This document shows positions 47,913 to 56,967 of a DNA stretch of 64,000 bases, piece after piece (the stretch's first letter is position 1; each line of letters starts with the position of its first letter). The notes beneath the pieces were generated by a model. The model was given only the letters and a program-made list of their open reading frames with translations, was not told where the DNA came from and did not search any database. This DNA comes from Sphingosinicella xenopeptidilytica (lineage in GTDB: Bacteria > Pseudomonadota > Alphaproteobacteria > Sphingomonadales > Sphingomonadaceae). A program made the position numbers and the translations under genes. Where the stretch lies: assembly GCF_042676985.1 (NCBI RefSeq), contig NZ_JBHTIK010000001.1, forward strand, positions 1 to 64,000, read 5' to 3'.

Positions 47913-47936
47913 CCGCGGAAAACGTGGTTTCCGCGG
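47913..47936. other. Perfect stem-loop after the response regulator
   Basis: CCGCGGAAA and TTTCCGCGG form a 9-base perfect stem around a 6-base loop, 2 bases beyond the stop codon. There is no T-run after it, so it is a weak terminator candidate or an mRNA 3'-end stabiliser. Confidence 0.4.
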
Positions 47937-47956
47937 GCCCACCCGCACATTGCCCC

Positions 47957-47995
47957 CTTGATGTTTTGCCAATCGTCCCTGATCTTCACATCAGG
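47957..47995 (+). promoter_or_regulatory. Candidate heat-shock-like promoter and dyad before clpA
   Basis: CTTGAT (47957-47962) is followed about 14-15 bases on by CCCTGATCT, resembling the sigma-32 type pattern (CTTGAA, then CCCCATNT) at reduced match. The -10 region overlaps a perfect 6-base dyad CCTGAT-N6-ATCAGG (47978-47995) that could be an operator. Inferred from consensus only. Confidence 0.3.
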
Positions 47996-48029
47996 CGGCG
48001 GATGTTTCGCCGCATCGCAGGAGTGACGA

Positions 48030-50375
48030 ATGCCGGCCTTTGCCCGCGAGCTCGAGCACACGCTTCACAACGCCCTCGCCGAAGCGAGCCGGCGGCGGCA
48101 TGAATATGCCACGCTCGAACATCTGCTGTTCGCGCTGATCGGGGACAGCCATGCCTCCGCGGTGATGAAGGCGTGCGGCGTCGATCTCGACCAGCTTGGC
48201 GAAGAACTCACCGGCTATCTCGACAAGGAGCTGGAGCCACTGCGCGCCAGCGACCAGGTCGACCCCAATCCCACCGCCGGTTTCCAGCGCGTGGTGCAGC
48301 GCGCGATCCTGCACGTGCAGTCTTCGGGTCGCGACGAGGTGACGGGCGCCAACGTGCTCGTCGCGCTGTTCTCGGAGCGCGAGAGCCACGCCGTCTATTT
48401 CCTGCAGCAGCAGGACATGACGCGGCTCGATGCGGTTTCGTACCTCAGCCACGGCATCGCCAAGTCGCCCTCGCTCTCCGAACCGCGCGCGGTGCGCGGC
48501 GCTGATGAGCCCGCCGAAGAGGCGAAGGACAAGGACAAAGCGAAGAAGCCGGCGGATTCGCCGCTGAAGCAGTTCTGCGTGAACCTCAACGACAAGGCGC
48601 TCTCCGGCAAGGTCGATCCCCTCATCGGCCGCGCCGCCGAGGTCGACCGCACGATCCAGATTCTGTGCCGCCGTTCCAAGAACAACCCGCTCTATGTGGG
48701 CGATCCCGGCGTCGGCAAAACCGCGATCGCGGAAGGCCTCGCGCGGAAGATCGTCGAGGGCGACGTGCCCGACGTGCTCAAGGACGCGGTGATCTATGCG
48801 CTCGACATGGGCGCGCTGCTTGCCGGCACCCGCTACCGCGGCGATTTCGAGGAGCGGCTGAAAGGTGTCGTCAACGAGCTCGAGAAGATGCCCGAGGCAA
48901 TCCTCTTCATCGACGAGATCCACACGGTGATCGGCGCGGGAGCGACATCCGGCGGCGCGATGGATGCCTCGAACCTGCTGAAACCGGCGCTTTCTGGCGG
49001 TGCGATCCGCTGCATCGGCTCGACGACGTACAAGGAGTTCCGCAACCACTTCGAGAAGGACCGCGCGCTGCTGCGCCGGTTCCAGAAGATCGACGTCAAG
49101 GAACCCTCGATCGAGGATACGGTGCGCATCCTCCTCGGCCTCAAGACCTATTTCGAGGAGCACCACAAGGTCCGCTACACCAACGAGGCGGTGAAGACGG
49201 CGGTGGAACTGTCGGCGCGTTACATCAACGACCGCAAGCTCCCCGACAAGGCGATCGACGTGATCGACGAGGTGGGCGCCTCGCAGATGCTGCTGCCGCC
49301 CGCCAAGCGCAAGAAGGTGATCGGCGTGAAGGACGTGGAAGCCGTGGTCGCGACGATCGCGCGCATCCCGCCGAAGTCAGTGTCATCCGACGACAAGAAG
49401 GTTCTGGCGACGCTGGAGCAGGACCTGAAGCGCGTCGTCTTCGGGCAGGACAAGGCGATCGAGACGCTCTCGTCGGCGATCAAGCTGTCGCGCGCGGGTC
49501 TTCGCGAGCCGAACAAGCCGATCGGCAACTACCTCTTCTCCGGCCCCACCGGCGTCGGCAAGACCGAGGTCGCGCGCCAGCTCGCCGCGATCCTCGGCAT
49601 TCCGCTGCAGCGCTTCGACATGTCGGAGTATATGGAGCGCCACTCGGTGAGCCGCCTGATCGGCGCACCTCCGGGCTATGTCGGCTTCGATCAGGGCGGG
49701 CTGCTGACGGATGCGGTCGACCAGAACCCGCACTCGGTGCTGCTGCTCGACGAGATCGAGAAGGCGCACCCGGACCTGTTCAACATCCTGCTGCAGGTGA
49801 TGGACGCAGGGAAGCTGACCGATCACCACGGCAAGACCGTCGATTTCCGCAACGTCATCCTCATCATGACGACGAACGCGGGCGCGTCGGACATGGCGAA
49901 GGAAGGCATCGGCTTCGGCTCCACGGTGCGCGTGGGCGAGGACGAGGAGGCCATCAAGCGCATGTTCACGCCCGAGTTCCGCAACCGTCTCGATGCGACC
50001 GTGCCGTTCGGCTACCTGCCGACGCCGGTCGTCGCGATGGTCGTCGACAAGTTCATCCTCGAACTCGAACTCCAGCTCGCGGATCGTGACGTCCACATCA
50101 AGCTTTCGGACGAGGCGAAGAGCTGGCTGATCGAGCGCGGCTACGACAAGATGTACGGTGCACGTCCGCTCGCCCGCCTGATCCAGTCCACGATCAAGCA
50201 GCCGCTTGCCGAGGAACTGCTGTTCGGCAAGCTGGTGAACGGCGGCGAGGTGGTCGTCCACATCAAGGACGACAGGCCGACCTTCGAGATCATCGCCGCG
50301 GCGCCAAAGCCGCGCGCGGCCAAAAAGGGCAAGACGGGCGAGGCGAAGGGCGGTAAGAAAACCGTCGATGCGTGA
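48030..50375 (+). CDS. clpA: ATP-dependent Clp protease ATP-binding subunit ClpA
   Basis: A double-AAA+ unfoldase of 781 residues that feeds N-degron and other substrates to ClpP. The N-domain repeats occupy residues 1-140, then a charged linker. AAA-1 has Walker A GDPGVGKT and GTRYRGDFEERLK; AAA-2 has GPTGVGKTE, the SEYMERHSVSRLIG block and the ClpP-docking IGF loop (KEGIGFG). A lysine-rich tail ends the protein. ClpA rather than ClpB, since the middle coiled coil is missing. AGGAG precedes the ATG. clpS is not adjacent. Confidence 0.96.
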   Translation: MPAFARELEHTLHNALAEASRRRHEYATLEHLLFALIGDSHASAVMKACGVDLDQLGEELTGYLDKELEPLRASDQVDPNPTAGFQRVVQRAILHVQSSGRDEVTGANVLVALFSERESHAVYFLQQQDMTRLDAVSYLSHGIAKSPSLSEPRAVRGADEPAEEAKDKDKAKKPADSPLKQFCVNLNDKALSGKVDPLIGRAAEVDRTIQILCRRSKNNPLYVGDPGVGKTAIAEGLARKIVEGDVPDVLKDAVIYALDMGALLAGTRYRGDFEERLKGVVNELEKMPEAILFIDEIHTVIGAGATSGGAMDASNLLKPALSGGAIRCIGSTTYKEFRNHFEKDRALLRRFQKIDVKEPSIEDTVRILLGLKTYFEEHHKVRYTNEAVKTAVELSARYINDRKLPDKAIDVIDEVGASQMLLPPAKRKKVIGVKDVEAVVATIARIPPKSVSSDDKKVLATLEQDLKRVVFGQDKAIETLSSAIKLSRAGLREPNKPIGNYLFSGPTGVGKTEVARQLAAILGIPLQRFDMSEYMERHSVSRLIGAPPGYVGFDQGGLLTDAVDQNPHSVLLLDEIEKAHPDLFNILLQVMDAGKLTDHHGKTVDFRNVILIMTTNAGASDMAKEGIGFGSTVRVGEDEEAIKRMFTPEFRNRLDATVPFGYLPTPVVAMVVDKFILELELQLADRDVHIKLSDEAKSWLIERGYDKMYGARPLARLIQSTIKQPLAEELLFGKLVNGGEVVVHIKDDRPTFEIIAAAPKPRAAKKGKTGEAKGGKKTVDA

Positions 50376-50721
50376 TGAGCCTCAGCCGGGCGAAGACAAG
50401 CCGATCAACCGCCGGAACCTGATGATCGTTCTCGGCGGTCTCGGCGTGCTAGTGCTGCTCTCCAACATTGACGGACCGGGCTTCAGCCTCATTGCTGACG
50501 ACGACGATGCAGCGATCGCGATCGATTCGAAGGCAGACGAGATCGACGCCAAGGTGGAGCGCATCGAGGCGGCCGTCGAGAAGCGCCTGGAGGGTGCCGC
50601 CGAACGCCTCGAAGCCGCCGAATCGGGCGCCCGCATCGACGAGGACGAGCTTGATGCCGCGATCGATGAGCTGCGTGACGGCGATCCGGAGCGTTTCCTG
50701 AAGACAATCGAAACGCTCTGA
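50368..50721 (+). CDS. Small membrane-anchored coiled-coil protein coupled to clpA
   Basis: A 117-residue protein whose start lies 8 bases inside the clpA end. A polar N-terminus and NRRNLMIVLGGLGVLVLLS anchor are followed by an Asp-rich loop (ADDDDAA). A coiled coil (ADEIDAKVERIEAAVEKRLE) and an acidic tail end the protein. I do not recognise the family. Coupling suggests co-expression with ClpA; any adaptor role is speculation. A convergent mmsB gene begins 9 bases after its stop. Confidence 0.72.
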   Translation: MRDEPQPGEDKPINRRNLMIVLGGLGVLVLLSNIDGPGFSLIADDDDAAIAIDSKADEIDAKVERIEAAVEKRLEGAAERLEAAESGARIDEDELDAAIDELRDGDPERFLKTIETL

Positions 50722-50730
50722 CGTCGCGCG

Positions 50731-51624
50731 TCAGGCGCGCCAGCTGCCGTCGAGCAGCTTGATGATCCCCGAAAAGTCCTTCGCCGCGCCGCCCAGGTTC
50801 GCGAAGGTCTGGTAGAGCGCTTCGGCCTGTGCGCCCATCGGCGTCGCGGCGTTCGAAGCGGCAGCGGCCTCCATCGCGAGCTTCAGATCCTTCAGCATCA
50901 GCGCGGCGGCGAAGCCGCCTTCATAGTCGCGGTTGGACGGTGCGGCAGGCACCGGGCCGGGCACCGGGCAATAGCTCGTCATCGACCAACACTGGCCGCT
51001 CGCCTTCGAGGAGATATCGAAGAACACCTGGGGGTCGAGGCCGAGCTTTTCGGCGAGCGCGAACGCCTCGCACGTGCCGATCATCGAGATGCCGAGCAGC
51101 ATGTTGTTGCAGATCTTCGCGGCCTGCCCCGCACCCGCGCCACCCGCGTGGATCACGGCCTTGCCCATACGCGCGAGGATCGGCTCGGCGCGTGCGAACG
51201 CTTCCGCCTCACCGCCGACCATGAAGGTGAGCGTGCCGCCCGACGCCGCCGCGACGCCGCCGGAGACCGGCGCATCGACCATCGCGAAGCCCTTCGCGGT
51301 CGCGGCCTCGACGACCTTGCGCGCGGTCACCACGTCGATCGTCGAGCAATCCATGAACAGCGCGCCCGGCTTCGCCGCGCCGAACACTTCGCCGTTGTAG
51401 ACGGCCTCGACGTGCTTGCCCGCCGGAAGCATGGTGACGACGGCGTCAGCGCCCGAAACAGCCTCCGCAGCGCCGGCGGCAACGGTGCAGCCGTCGCCCT
51501 TGGCGCGGGCGAGCGCATCGGCGCTGAGATCGAACGCGCGCACCGCGTATCCCGCCTTCGCGAGGTTCGCCGCCATGCCCGAACCCATGTTGCCGAGCCC
51601 GATGAATGCGATTGTCTGCGCCAT
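50731..51624 (-). CDS. mmsB: 3-hydroxyisobutyrate dehydrogenase
   Basis: A 297-residue beta-hydroxyacid dehydrogenase of valine breakdown, oxidising 3-hydroxyisobutyrate to methylmalonate semialdehyde with NAD. The Rossmann motif FIGLGNMGSGMAANL opens the protein, DAPVSGGVAAASGGTL is the substrate loop, and the catalytic Lys sits in AGQAAKICNN. ATG 51624 has GGGGAG upstream. Related 2-hydroxy-3-oxopropionate reductases look alike, so the substrate is likely rather than certain. Confidence 0.88.
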   Translation of the reverse strand: MAQTIAFIGLGNMGSGMAANLAKAGYAVRAFDLSADALARAKGDGCTVAAGAAEAVSGADAVVTMLPAGKHVEAVYNGEVFGAAKPGALFMDCSTIDVVTARKVVEAATAKGFAMVDAPVSGGVAAASGGTLTFMVGGEAEAFARAEPILARMGKAVIHAGGAGAGQAAKICNNMLLGISMIGTCEAFALAEKLGLDPQVFFDISSKASGQCWSMTSYCPVPGPVPAAPSNRDYEGGFAAALMLKDLKLAMEAAAASNAATPMGAQAEALYQTFANLGGAAKDFSGIIKLLDGSWRA

Positions 51625-51683
51625 GTCGATCTCCCCTGCGTGTCTTTTCAGGGGCAAGGTCTAGCCATGCGGAGCGCCAAAAG

Positions 51684-51720
51684 AAAAGGCCCGGCACGCC
51701 GAAACGTACCGGGCCTTTTT
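51684..51720 (-). terminator. Terminator between the Bax-inhibitor gene and mmsB
   Basis: An 11-base stem (AAAAGGCCCGG with CCGGGCCTTTT, about 51684-51694 and 51709-51719) and a 14-base loop lie 23 bases beyond the stop of the minus-strand gene. T-rich sequence flanks both sides (CTTTTC on the minus strand, TTTTT on the plus strand), so it may act in both directions. Confidence 0.8.
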
Positions 51721-51742
51721 GCAGTCCGTAGCTGCGAAAATG

Positions 51743-52471
51743 CTATTCGCGGTTTCCGAACAGCTGCAGCATGAACATGAACATGTTGATGAAGTCGAGG
51801 TAGAGCGACAGCGCGCCCATCACCACGGCCTTGCCAACGAAGTCGCTGCCAGCAACCTGGAAGTACATGTTCTTGATGCGCTGCGTGTCATACGCCGTCA
51901 GCCCCGCGAAGATCAGCACGCCGATCACCGAGATGGCGAACTGCAGCACCGAAGAGCCGAGGAAGATGTTCACGACGCTCGCGATGATGAGACCGATGAG
52001 GCCCATCACGAGGAACGTGCCGAAGCCCGACAGATCCTTCTTCGTCGTGTAGCCGAACAGGCTGAGGCCCGCGAAGGCGCCCGCCGTGATGAAGAACATG
52101 CGCGCGATCGACGTTCCCGTGTAGGTCAGGAAGATCGTGGACATGGAAAGGCCCATCACTGCCGCGAAGGCCCAGAAAATACCCTGCGCGGCCGGAGTGG
52201 ACAGCTTGTTGATGCCGAAGCTCAGCACCATCACGAAGCCGAGCGGCGCAAGAATCAGCACCCACGCGAGCAGCCCGCCCTGTGCGAAGACCTGTGCGGC
52301 CATGCCGCTGTTCGCGAACAGCAGCGCGACAATGCCGGAAAGAAGCACGCCGGAGGCCATGTAATTGTAGACCGACAGCATGTATTTGCGAAGGCCGGCG
52401 TCGAAAACGACACCTTCGGCCGTTGTCGCCGGGCGACCGTAAGCCAGGCGAGGATCCGTCTGGTTCACCAT
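51743..52471 (-). CDS. Bax inhibitor-1/YccA family membrane protein
   Basis: A 242-residue protein with seven predicted helices, starting at ATG 52471 (GGGAG upstream; GTG 52480 is too close to that site). Family blocks are RKYMLSVYNYMASGVLL near the N-terminus and AGLTAYDTQRIKNMY near the C-terminus. The BI-1/YbhL/YccA family modulates ion leak and the FtsH membrane protease; the role here is inferred. It stands alone with its own promoter candidate and terminator. Confidence 0.9.
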   Translation of the reverse strand: MVNQTDPRLAYGRPATTAEGVVFDAGLRKYMLSVYNYMASGVLLSGIVALLFANSGMAAQVFAQGGLLAWVLILAPLGFVMVLSFGINKLSTPAAQGIFWAFAAVMGLSMSTIFLTYTGTSIARMFFITAGAFAGLSLFGYTTKKDLSGFGTFLVMGLIGLIIASVVNIFLGSSVLQFAISVIGVLIFAGLTAYDTQRIKNMYFQVAGSDFVGKAVVMGALSLYLDFINMFMFMLQLFGNRE

Positions 52472-52515
52472 TTTTTCCACTCTCCCATTTGCCGGGTCAT
52501 CCGGCTTGCCCCGGT

Positions 52516-52544
52516 AATATCGTGTGGATCGGCCGCAGCTTCAA
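52516..52544 (-). promoter_or_regulatory. Candidate sigma-70 promoter of the Bax-inhibitor gene
   Basis: On the minus strand TTGAAG (52539-52544), 17 bases, then GATATT (52516-52521), 44 bases before the ATG. Consensus match only. Confidence 0.4.
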
Positions 52545-52563
52545 GGAAAACCGGACAAATTCA

Positions 52564-55062
52564 CTATAGATTTCTGAGCGCACGTGCCGGACGCGCGCCG
52601 AGCGCGCTCCATGAACCGACAAGGCTGAGCAGCAAAATCGCCGCCGCGCCGAGTACGACGGTGAGGATCACGGGCCTCCAGTCGGGCAGCCATTCCAGCT
52701 CGAAAACCTGCGTCACCACATACCAGCCGCCAGCCGTGCCGAGCGCAAAGGCGATGGCGGAGAGGACGATTGCGAGCAGCGCATATTCAGCCAGCAGGCT
52801 GAGCAGAACCTGGCCCCGCGTGGCGCCGAGCACCTTCAGCATCACCGAATCATAGATACGCGCGCGCCGCGCCGCCGCGATCGCACCGACGAGAACGGCG
52901 ATCCCGGCCGCGATAGCCACGGATGCCGCCGCGCGCACGGCGGTCGACATCTGGCCGAGCAGCGCGCCTGCATTTTCGATGACATCGCCGACGCGGATCA
53001 CGGAGGCCGAAGAGAACGCCCGCACGACGGCGCGCGAGACGGCGGGCACCTCGGCCGGCGATACCGTGACGGTCGCCATGTAGCTGTGCGGCGCGCTTTC
53101 GATGAGGCCGGGCGAATAGACGAGCGCGAAATTGAAGCCGAGCGAATCCCAGTTGATCTCGCGGAAGCTTGCGATGGTCGCGGGAAGATCGACGCCGAGC
53201 ACCGAGACGGTGATGCTGTCGCCAACCTTGAGGCCGAGCGCCTCGCCCACCTCGGCATCCATCGAGACGAGTTGCGGCCCGCTGTAGCCCTCCGGCCACC
53301 ATTTGCCCGAAACGATGCGGTTCCCGTCGGGCAGCGCCGCCGAATAAGTGAGGCCCCGATCGCCGCGCAGGATCCACGCGCCCTCGGGCACGTCCTTCAT
53401 TTCCGAAACGAGCGTGCCGTTCACGGCCACGACCGGCCCGCGCAACGAGGGGACGAGGCGGATCGCGGCGCCGGGCGCTGCGTCCAGAACGGTTTTGCGG
53501 AAGGCATCGGCTTCGCCCGCGGGAATATCGACCACGAAGAGGCTAGGCGCCTCGCGCGGCAGCGCCTCATCAATCTGGCGCGAAAGATTGGTTTCGATGA
53601 CGGCGAGCGTCGCGAACAGCGTGAGCCCGAGCCCGAGCGCGACGACGAGCTGACGCGTCATCGATCCCGGCCTGTGCAGATTGCCGAGCGCCAGCCGCAG
53701 GAGCGGCTGCTTGGGGCGCGGCAGGCGCGCGGCGAGCGCCCGGATGCCGAGGGCGAGCAGAGCGAGGAGCGCCATCAGCCCGAGTGCGGCGGCAATGAAC
53801 GCGGCGGCGAAGAGCGGCTCGCGCGCCTGCACGACGGCAATGGCGGCGATGACGAGCGCGGCCCCGAAGCTGAGCACCACCACATCGAGCGGTGGGCGAC
53901 GGATGCGTTCGACACCGGCACGGAACAGGCGGGCGGCGGGAACGTCGCGCGCCTTCGCCAGCGGCCAGATCGCGAACGCCGCCGCCGCAAGCAAACCGTA
54001 GAGGATCGCGGTGATAAGGGGCACGGGATAGATGCCGAGTTCGGGCGGCACCGGCAGCGCATCGCCCGCGAAGGCCACGACGATCGCGGGCACGAACGCG
54101 CCGGCCACCGCGCCGAGGATGACCGCGACGAGCGCGATCAGCCCCACCTCGATCATGTAGACGCGGAAGATCGTGCGCGAATCCGCGCCGACGCTCTTCA
54201 GCGCCGCGATCGAACGCGTCTTGCCGTCGAGATAGGAACCGACGCCGTTGCCGACGCCGACACCGGCGACGAGCAGCGCGGTAAGGCCCACGAGCGTCAG
54301 GAACTGGCCGAGCCGCTCGATGAAGCGCCGCGTGCCGGGCGCGCCGTTCGAGCGGTCCTGTATGCGCCATGCCGCATCCGGAAAGCGTTCATTGAGCGAC
54401 TCGGTCACCGATTCGGGGGAGGCGCTCGATGGCAATTTCAAACGGTAGTGCGTGCGATAGAGGCTTCCCGGCTGACGGAGGCCGGTTTTGTCCAGCGTTT
54501 GGAGCGACATCAGCAGCGTCGGTCCGAGCGTGAAGCCTTCGCCGACCTTGTCGGGCTCCTCGGCGAGAATGCCGGTGATGCGTACGCGGGCGTCGCCGAT
54601 CGTAACGCTGTCGCCGACGCGTGCGCCGAGCCGGTCGAGCGCGGCCTGATCAACGACGAGACCGCTCGCCTTCAAGGCAGCGGCGAGGGGCAGGCCGCCT
54701 TCGAGGCGCACGCTGCCGTAGAAGGGATAGGTGCCGTCGACGGCCTTGAGTTCGCCGAGCACGCTTTCGGCACCGTCGAGCCGGCTCGCCATCGCACGCA
54801 TCCGCACCACTTCGCCCACATCGCCGAAGCCGCGAAACGCCGCCAGCTCGGCGTCACTCGCCTGCCGCTGCGTCAGCATCACCTCGACATCGCCGCCGAG
54901 GATCGACTGGCCCTTTTCGGAAAGCGAGGTGACGATGGCGGTGGAGAGGCTGCCGACGCCCGCGAGCGCGGCAACGCCGAGGAACAGGCAGACCGCGAGC
55001 AGGCGCAAGCCCGCAAGGCCGCCGCGCAGATCGCGGAGGGCCAGTTTGAGGGGAAGGTTCAA
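52564..55062 (-). CDS. ybbP: FtsX-family ABC transporter permease (YbbP-like)
   Basis: An 832-residue permease with the MacB/FtsX layout duplicated. One helix precedes a large periplasmic domain, three helices follow, then a second set with a central helical pair and a second periplasmic domain, ending in three helices. The conserved start is LALRDLRGGLAGLRLLAVCL. It pairs with the ATPase gene upstream by a 4-base overlap. E. coli YbbAP is the homologous pair, with unsettled function (mechanotransmission or lipid/enzyme release). No substrate is predictable. Confidence 0.88.
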   Translation of the reverse strand: MNLPLKLALRDLRGGLAGLRLLAVCLFLGVAALAGVGSLSTAIVTSLSEKGQSILGGDVEVMLTQRQASDAELAAFRGFGDVGEVVRMRAMASRLDGAESVLGELKAVDGTYPFYGSVRLEGGLPLAAALKASGLVVDQAALDRLGARVGDSVTIGDARVRITGILAEEPDKVGEGFTLGPTLLMSLQTLDKTGLRQPGSLYRTHYRLKLPSSASPESVTESLNERFPDAAWRIQDRSNGAPGTRRFIERLGQFLTLVGLTALLVAGVGVGNGVGSYLDGKTRSIAALKSVGADSRTIFRVYMIEVGLIALVAVILGAVAGAFVPAIVVAFAGDALPVPPELGIYPVPLITAILYGLLAAAAFAIWPLAKARDVPAARLFRAGVERIRRPPLDVVVLSFGAALVIAAIAVVQAREPLFAAAFIAAALGLMALLALLALGIRALAARLPRPKQPLLRLALGNLHRPGSMTRQLVVALGLGLTLFATLAVIETNLSRQIDEALPREAPSLFVVDIPAGEADAFRKTVLDAAPGAAIRLVPSLRGPVVAVNGTLVSEMKDVPEGAWILRGDRGLTYSAALPDGNRIVSGKWWPEGYSGPQLVSMDAEVGEALGLKVGDSITVSVLGVDLPATIASFREINWDSLGFNFALVYSPGLIESAPHSYMATVTVSPAEVPAVSRAVVRAFSSASVIRVGDVIENAGALLGQMSTAVRAAASVAIAAGIAVLVGAIAAARRARIYDSVMLKVLGATRGQVLLSLLAEYALLAIVLSAIAFALGTAGGWYVVTQVFELEWLPDWRPVILTVVLGAAAILLLSLVGSWSALGARPARALRNL

Positions 55063-55763
55063 GCGACGGTCTCGCGCACGATCTGCCCATCGCGCATTTC
55101 GACGATGCGGCCGCAGCGCGCCGCAAGCTCGGTGTCGTGGGTGATGAGAACGAGCGTCGTGCCCTGCGCGCGCTGCCGCTCGAACAGCAACTCGACGATC
55201 TCGTGGCCGGTCGCGGCATCGAGGTTGCCGGTGGGCTCGTCGGCGAAGAGGATGCCGGGACGTGGCGCCGTGGCGCGCGCAATGGCGACGCGCTGCTGCT
55301 CGCCGCCCGAAAGCTGTGAGGGGTAGTGCGTCAGCCGATGACCGAGGCCGACCGCTTCGAGTTCGGCGCGGGCGCGCGCTTCCGCATCCGGAACGCCTGC
55401 AAGCTCCAGCGGCACCGACACATTTTCGAGGGCGGTCATCGTCGGCAATAGGTGGAACGCCTGCAGCACGATGCCGATGCGGCCGCGCCGCGCGCGGGCG
55501 AGCCCGTCTTCGTCGAGTGCGCCGAAATCCTGGCCCGCGACGCCGATGCGGCCGCCGTTCGCGCGTTCGAGGCCGGACAGCACCGCCATGAGCGAGGACT
55601 TGCCCGACCCGGAAGGCCCAAGGATCGCGACACTTTCGCCGCGCGCCACGGAAAGGCTGACGCCGCGCAGGATTTCGACCGCGCCCGCACCTTCGCCGAG
55701 CGTGAGGGTGACATCGCGCGCATCAATCACAATATTGGAGGGCGCCGAGGAGATATCGTTCAA
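55059..55763 (-). CDS. ybbA: ABC transporter ATP-binding protein (YbbA-like)
   Basis: A 234-residue ATPase with Walker A GPSGSGKS, signature LSGGEQQRVAIARA, Walker B ILFADEPTGNLD and the switch His in LITHD. It belongs to the LolD/MacB/YbbA group. The likely start is TTG 55763 (MNDISSAPSN); GTG 55730 is an in-frame alternative. Its start is only 11 bases from that of the divergent esterase, so each promoter must lie in the other gene's leader or coding region. It works with the permease that follows. Confidence 0.9.
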   Translation of the reverse strand: MNDISSAPSNIVIDARDVTLTLGEGAGAVEILRGVSLSVARGESVAILGPSGSGKSSLMAVLSGLERANGGRIGVAGQDFGALDEDGLARARRGRIGIVLQAFHLLPTMTALENVSVPLELAGVPDAEARARAELEAVGLGHRLTHYPSQLSGGEQQRVAIARATAPRPGILFADEPTGNLDAATGHEIVELLFERQRAQGTTLVLITHDTELAARCGRIVEMRDGQIVRETVA

Positions 55764-55774
55764 GGGGATCCGCT

Positions 55775-56437
55775 TTGTCCGGTTCGTGCAGGTTTCGTAT
55801 TTATGGGGATGCGTCGCGCTTTGTCCAAGCCGCGATTGCCGCTTTTCTGCTGTTCGTCGGCGCGAGTCCGTCGCTCGCCGAAACGCGCCTCGTCGTTGCG
55901 TACGGCGATTCGCTGATGGCGGGGTATCAGCTGAAGCCCGGCGAGGGCTTTGCGCCGCAGCTTGAGAAGGCCTTGAGAGCGAAGGGCCATTCGGTGCGCG
56001 TCGTGAGCGGCGCGGTTTCGGGCGATACCACCGCCGCGGGCAAGGCACGCATGGCGTGGGTGCTCGGCGGGCTCAAGGCCAAACCCGATCTCGTGATCCT
56101 CGGCCTCGGCGCCAACGACATGCTGCGCGGCCTGCCGCCCGCGCAGGCGCGCGCCAATCTCGATGCCATGATCGCCGACTTCAAGAAGCGGGGCAGCAAG
56201 GTGCTCTTGGCCGGGATGCTCGCCGCGCCCAACCTGGGGAAGGCCTATGCGGCAGAGTTCAACGGCATGTATCCGGCGCTCGCGAAGAAGCACGCCGTGC
56301 CGCTCTACCCGTTTTTCATGAAAGGCGTCGTCGCAAACAAGGCGCTGCTGCTTGGCGACGGTATGCACCCCAATCCGAAGGGTGTTTCCGTGATCGTGCA
56401 GGGCATCCTGCCGAGCGTCGAGGCGGCGCTCCGCTAG
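55775..56437 (+). CDS. tesA: GDSL arylesterase / TesA-type lysophospholipase
   Basis: A 220-residue periplasmic SGNH hydrolase. TTG 55775 gives a signal-peptide-like segment (FVQAAIAAFLLFVGASPSLA). Catalytic blocks are YGDSLMAGY (Ser), SGDTTAAG, LGANDMLRG (Asn) and DGMHPNPKG (Asp and His). The family hydrolyses thioesters, esters and lysophospholipids. tesA next to ybbA-ybbP is the E. coli gene order, so this locus is conserved across classes. Confidence 0.88.
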   Translation: MSGSCRFRIYGDASRFVQAAIAAFLLFVGASPSLAETRLVVAYGDSLMAGYQLKPGEGFAPQLEKALRAKGHSVRVVSGAVSGDTTAAGKARMAWVLGGLKAKPDLVILGLGANDMLRGLPPAQARANLDAMIADFKKRGSKVLLAGMLAAPNLGKAYAAEFNGMYPALAKKHAVPLYPFFMKGVVANKALLLGDGMHPNPKGVSVIVQGILPSVEAALR

Positions 56438-56967
56438 TGCACAGGCTGTTCGTCGGGATCGACCTGCCGCACATGGTGAAGGACGCGCTCGTCGCGCGGA
56501 TGGGCGGCGTGCTCGGCGCGCGCTGGCAGAGCGAGGACCAGCTTCACCTGACGCTGCGCTTCGTGGGCACGGTCGACACGCACACCGCCAATGCCGTCGC
56601 AGAGGCGCTGGCGACGATCCGCGCGCGGGCGTTCGATCTCTCCACGGCGCGCACAGGCATCTTCGAGCGCAAGGCCCGCATCGAAACCCTGTGGGTCGGC
56701 GTCGAGCCGCAGGAGCCGGTGAAAGCGCTGCACAACAAGGTGGACCGCGCGCTGCAGCTTGTCGGCATCGCGCCCGAAACGCGAAGCTACCTGCCGCACA
56801 TCACGTTGGCGCGCTTCTCCGGCACGGCGGGTCCACTCGATGCGTTCCTGCGCGAGGGCTTCCCGCCCGTGTCGTTCACCGTGGACGCGATCAGCCTGTT
56901 CGAAAGCCGCCTCACCACCGAAGGCGCGGACTACACCGTCGTCGCGTGCTGGCCGCTGATCGCCTGA
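56437..56967 (+). CDS. thpR: RNA 2',3'-cyclic phosphodiesterase
   Basis: A 176-residue 2H phosphoesterase of the LigT/ThpR family, with two HxTx motifs HLTLRF and HITLAR. It starts at GTG 56437, sharing one base with the tesA stop (TAGTG). The family opens 2',3'-cyclic phosphates on RNA. The final 37 bases are antisense to the end of the phosphatase gene. Confidence 0.92.
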   Translation: MHRLFVGIDLPHMVKDALVARMGGVLGARWQSEDQLHLTLRFVGTVDTHTANAVAEALATIRARAFDLSTARTGIFERKARIETLWVGVEPQEPVKALHNKVDRALQLVGIAPETRSYLPHITLARFSGTAGPLDAFLREGFPPVSFTVDAISLFESRLTTEGADYTVVACWPLIA

